Part shown: in pieces, positions 62,512 to 64,000 of the stretch
How positions within the stretch are numbered: the first letter of the stretch is position 1
How the letters are laid out: each line of letters opens with the position of its first letter
Assembly (NCBI GenBank): GCA_963210315.1
Contig: OY723278.1
Coordinates: 1,116,001-1,180,000, forward strand
Length of the DNA stretch: 64,000 bases
Reading direction: 5' to 3'
DNA from: Rhynchopus euleeides
Lineage: Eukaryota > Euglenozoa > Diplonemea > Diplonemida > Diplonemidae
Made by a program: the position numbers and the translations under genes
Notes under the pieces: model-generated
What the model was told of the DNA's origin: nothing
The model's database searches: none
What the model saw: the letters and a program-made list of their open reading frames with translations, nothing else

Positions 62512-62697
62512 AAACCATTTCACAAAAAATCGCAAAAAATAGCAAAGCGTCACAAAAAATATCAGGCTTCGCAAAAAATCACACGCTCTCAAACCATTTC
62601 ACAAAAAATCACAAAAAATAGCACAATTGGAAACCATTTCACAAAAAATCGCAAAAAATAGCAGCGCGGTTTTTGTGAATTTTTGTGAATTTTTGGG
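62512..62697 (+). repeat. CCATTTCACAAAAAATCGCA repeats
   Basis: At least three tandem, slightly varied copies of CAAACCATTTCACAAAAAAT plus AAAAAATAGCA. They end in inverted TTTTTGTGAATTTTTGTGAA at 62670-62691, immediately before the dispersed repeat at 62719. Confidence 0.75.
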
Positions 62698-62718
62698 GCG
62701 TTGTTCTTCGTTTTTGGG

Positions 62719-64000
62719 AGACGCTGTGAATTCGCCAAGGCGGTATTACCCCACACGTAGCTGTTTGGAACAACTCTCGCAGAATCTATTTCGCACTGCA
62801 AAGTAAAGAAAACGACGTAATTTGGAGCGACTTGCTTCTGAAATCAAACCAGCATCCAGGGCCTGGGCACATCGGGGTGTGAATTTCATATCCGCTAACC
62901 CGAGGCGCAGCCCAGCGCCAACACCAAGAGAGAGTATGGCTTCTGTCGCACGGGTAGGTGGGGGTGGGGGGAAGCGCTGAAAGCTGAACCGAGGCAGGGT
63001 GGTCTTGGTTTTGCGATCCCAGCACAGAACACGAGAAAATATAAGGCGCAAAAGCCAGGTTTCTATAGGGTGGTCTGAGAAGCCACATGTGTTTCTGCTG
63101 CTGCCAGCCCCTGCCCCCACCCCTCCTGTGTCAGAGACCCTCATCTTCTCACCTTAGCTGGACGAGAGGCGGCTTAAGAAGAGAGGGCGGGGTTGGAAGG
63201 TCCGGGGGGCTTCGCTAACCAAACACTGGAGTCCAGCCAGGACCAGCATTGTCACCTGAATTGAGAGGGGTCTCACCTTCAAACGATTATGAACAATTCT
63301 TTTTCTTCAGCCATGCTTCTTCACGCCGAGACACTGGTCGCTCATTTCAGGTTGTTCTGGCGACACTGCTGGCATTGATTGTCTGAATCATTGAGATCAG
63401 AGCAAAGCCCCCGCACCCCCCCATGAGAGGTGACCCTCATCTCGCCTTGAAATGGTTTGAAACGATACATTTTTGGCGATTTCCCCCCGTTTTGCGAGCA
63501 ATGCTCTCTCTTCCCACGAGTTTTGAACGATTTGAACAATTTGAACTATTGTTTTGTGAGTGTTTGTAGCGCCCGCCTGGCGAGAGAGGGGTCGCTGATT
63601 CGTGCGCGTTTTTAACAAACCCACGTCTCCTGCCCCACCACTCCACTGCATCGCTGGAGTGTCACACACTTGCATCGTGACACTTTACGCAGTATCCTTT
63701 GTTGCTTCGGACCCCCCGAGTAGCCCCTGATGCAATCCGCTGGGGCAGAGGAACAGTCGCCATGGAGAAATATGGCCATCCTTGCCCCCCCCACACCCCT
63801 GCACCGCCACATGCCGATTAGGCTGGGGCGGGGAGCGCCTTGTCGAACAACACATCAACAGCGGCTCCAAAATGGAACTGGGGAAGTTGAGACGGGGGAG
63901 GAGGGATGGGACATCACATGCTCAGATGCATGCATCCACGTTGGGTGGTTCCGGGTGGCAAACCTCAGGCAGCCACGCCTGCGCCGCAACCTCTGCTACG
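62719..64000 (+). repeat. Dispersed repeat, copy 2 (runs off the window)
   Basis: Second copy of the sequence at 51672-52953, same orientation, offset 11047 bp. Its left neighbour is an A/T-rich repeat instead of a foldback fragment, so 62719 is likely close to a true boundary of the repeat. Confidence 0.93.

Overview
The window is eukaryotic nuclear DNA, most likely from a free-living protist. The host-like genes are long, GC-rich at third codon positions and uninterrupted by visible introns. Intergenic DNA is long and full of poly-G/poly-C runs, microsatellites and palindromes. There are no bacterial operons or Shine-Dalgarno sites. Every host-like gene I can defend (seven array copies, two scramblase-like genes, one ankyrin gene) lies on the minus strand. 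That one-way, intron-poor layout recalls euglenozoans or dinoflagellates, but the sequence alone does not decide the lineage.

Region 1 (1-29155) is a head-to-tail array of a 4.68-4.77 kb unit: one partial and six complete copies, continuing to the left of the window. Each unit carries one 879-codon gene for a predicted secreted protein (signal peptide, LamG-like domain, Cys-rich module, second LamG-like domain, HENFH zinc-metallopeptidase-like domain, C-terminal beta domain) and a spacer of about 2.04-2.13 kb. The copies are almost identical. The differences noted are one signal-peptide substitution (V21 in copies 1-2, G21 in copies 3-7), one K754T change in copy 5, an 82 bp spacer deletion, and the length of an (AGGG)n tract.

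Region 2 (29156-64000) is gene-poor and rich in mobile elements. Host-like genes are two paralogous scramblase-like genes (29754-30350 and 45025-45966) and an ankyrin/zinc-finger gene (47242-48870). Mobile DNA includes a 3.3 kb hAT-type transposon with an intact 765-codon transposase (35644-38935), two near-identical long-inverted-repeat foldback elements (38934-40085, 54105-55257) plus a truncated third (51452-51661), a 774 bp non-autonomous relative of the hAT ends (55256-56029), a 2.03 kb foldback (31659-33689), and a 1.68 kb element built of GTGATTTGTT-type palindromes (57393-59070). A repeat of at least 1.28 kb occurs at 51672 and again at 62719, running off the right edge.

The most unusual signal is shared by the mobile elements. 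At all four complete insertion sites the element or element pair is flanked on both sides by a run of 9-18 C (or G) on the same strand, and twice a foldback abuts a TAGGCATA-type element with one shared TA. This points to a hAT-like group that targets, or duplicates, homopolymeric C/G tracts and stacks on its own kind. The centre of the 774 bp element also carries a 23-nt match to the conserved 5' part of large-subunit rRNA.
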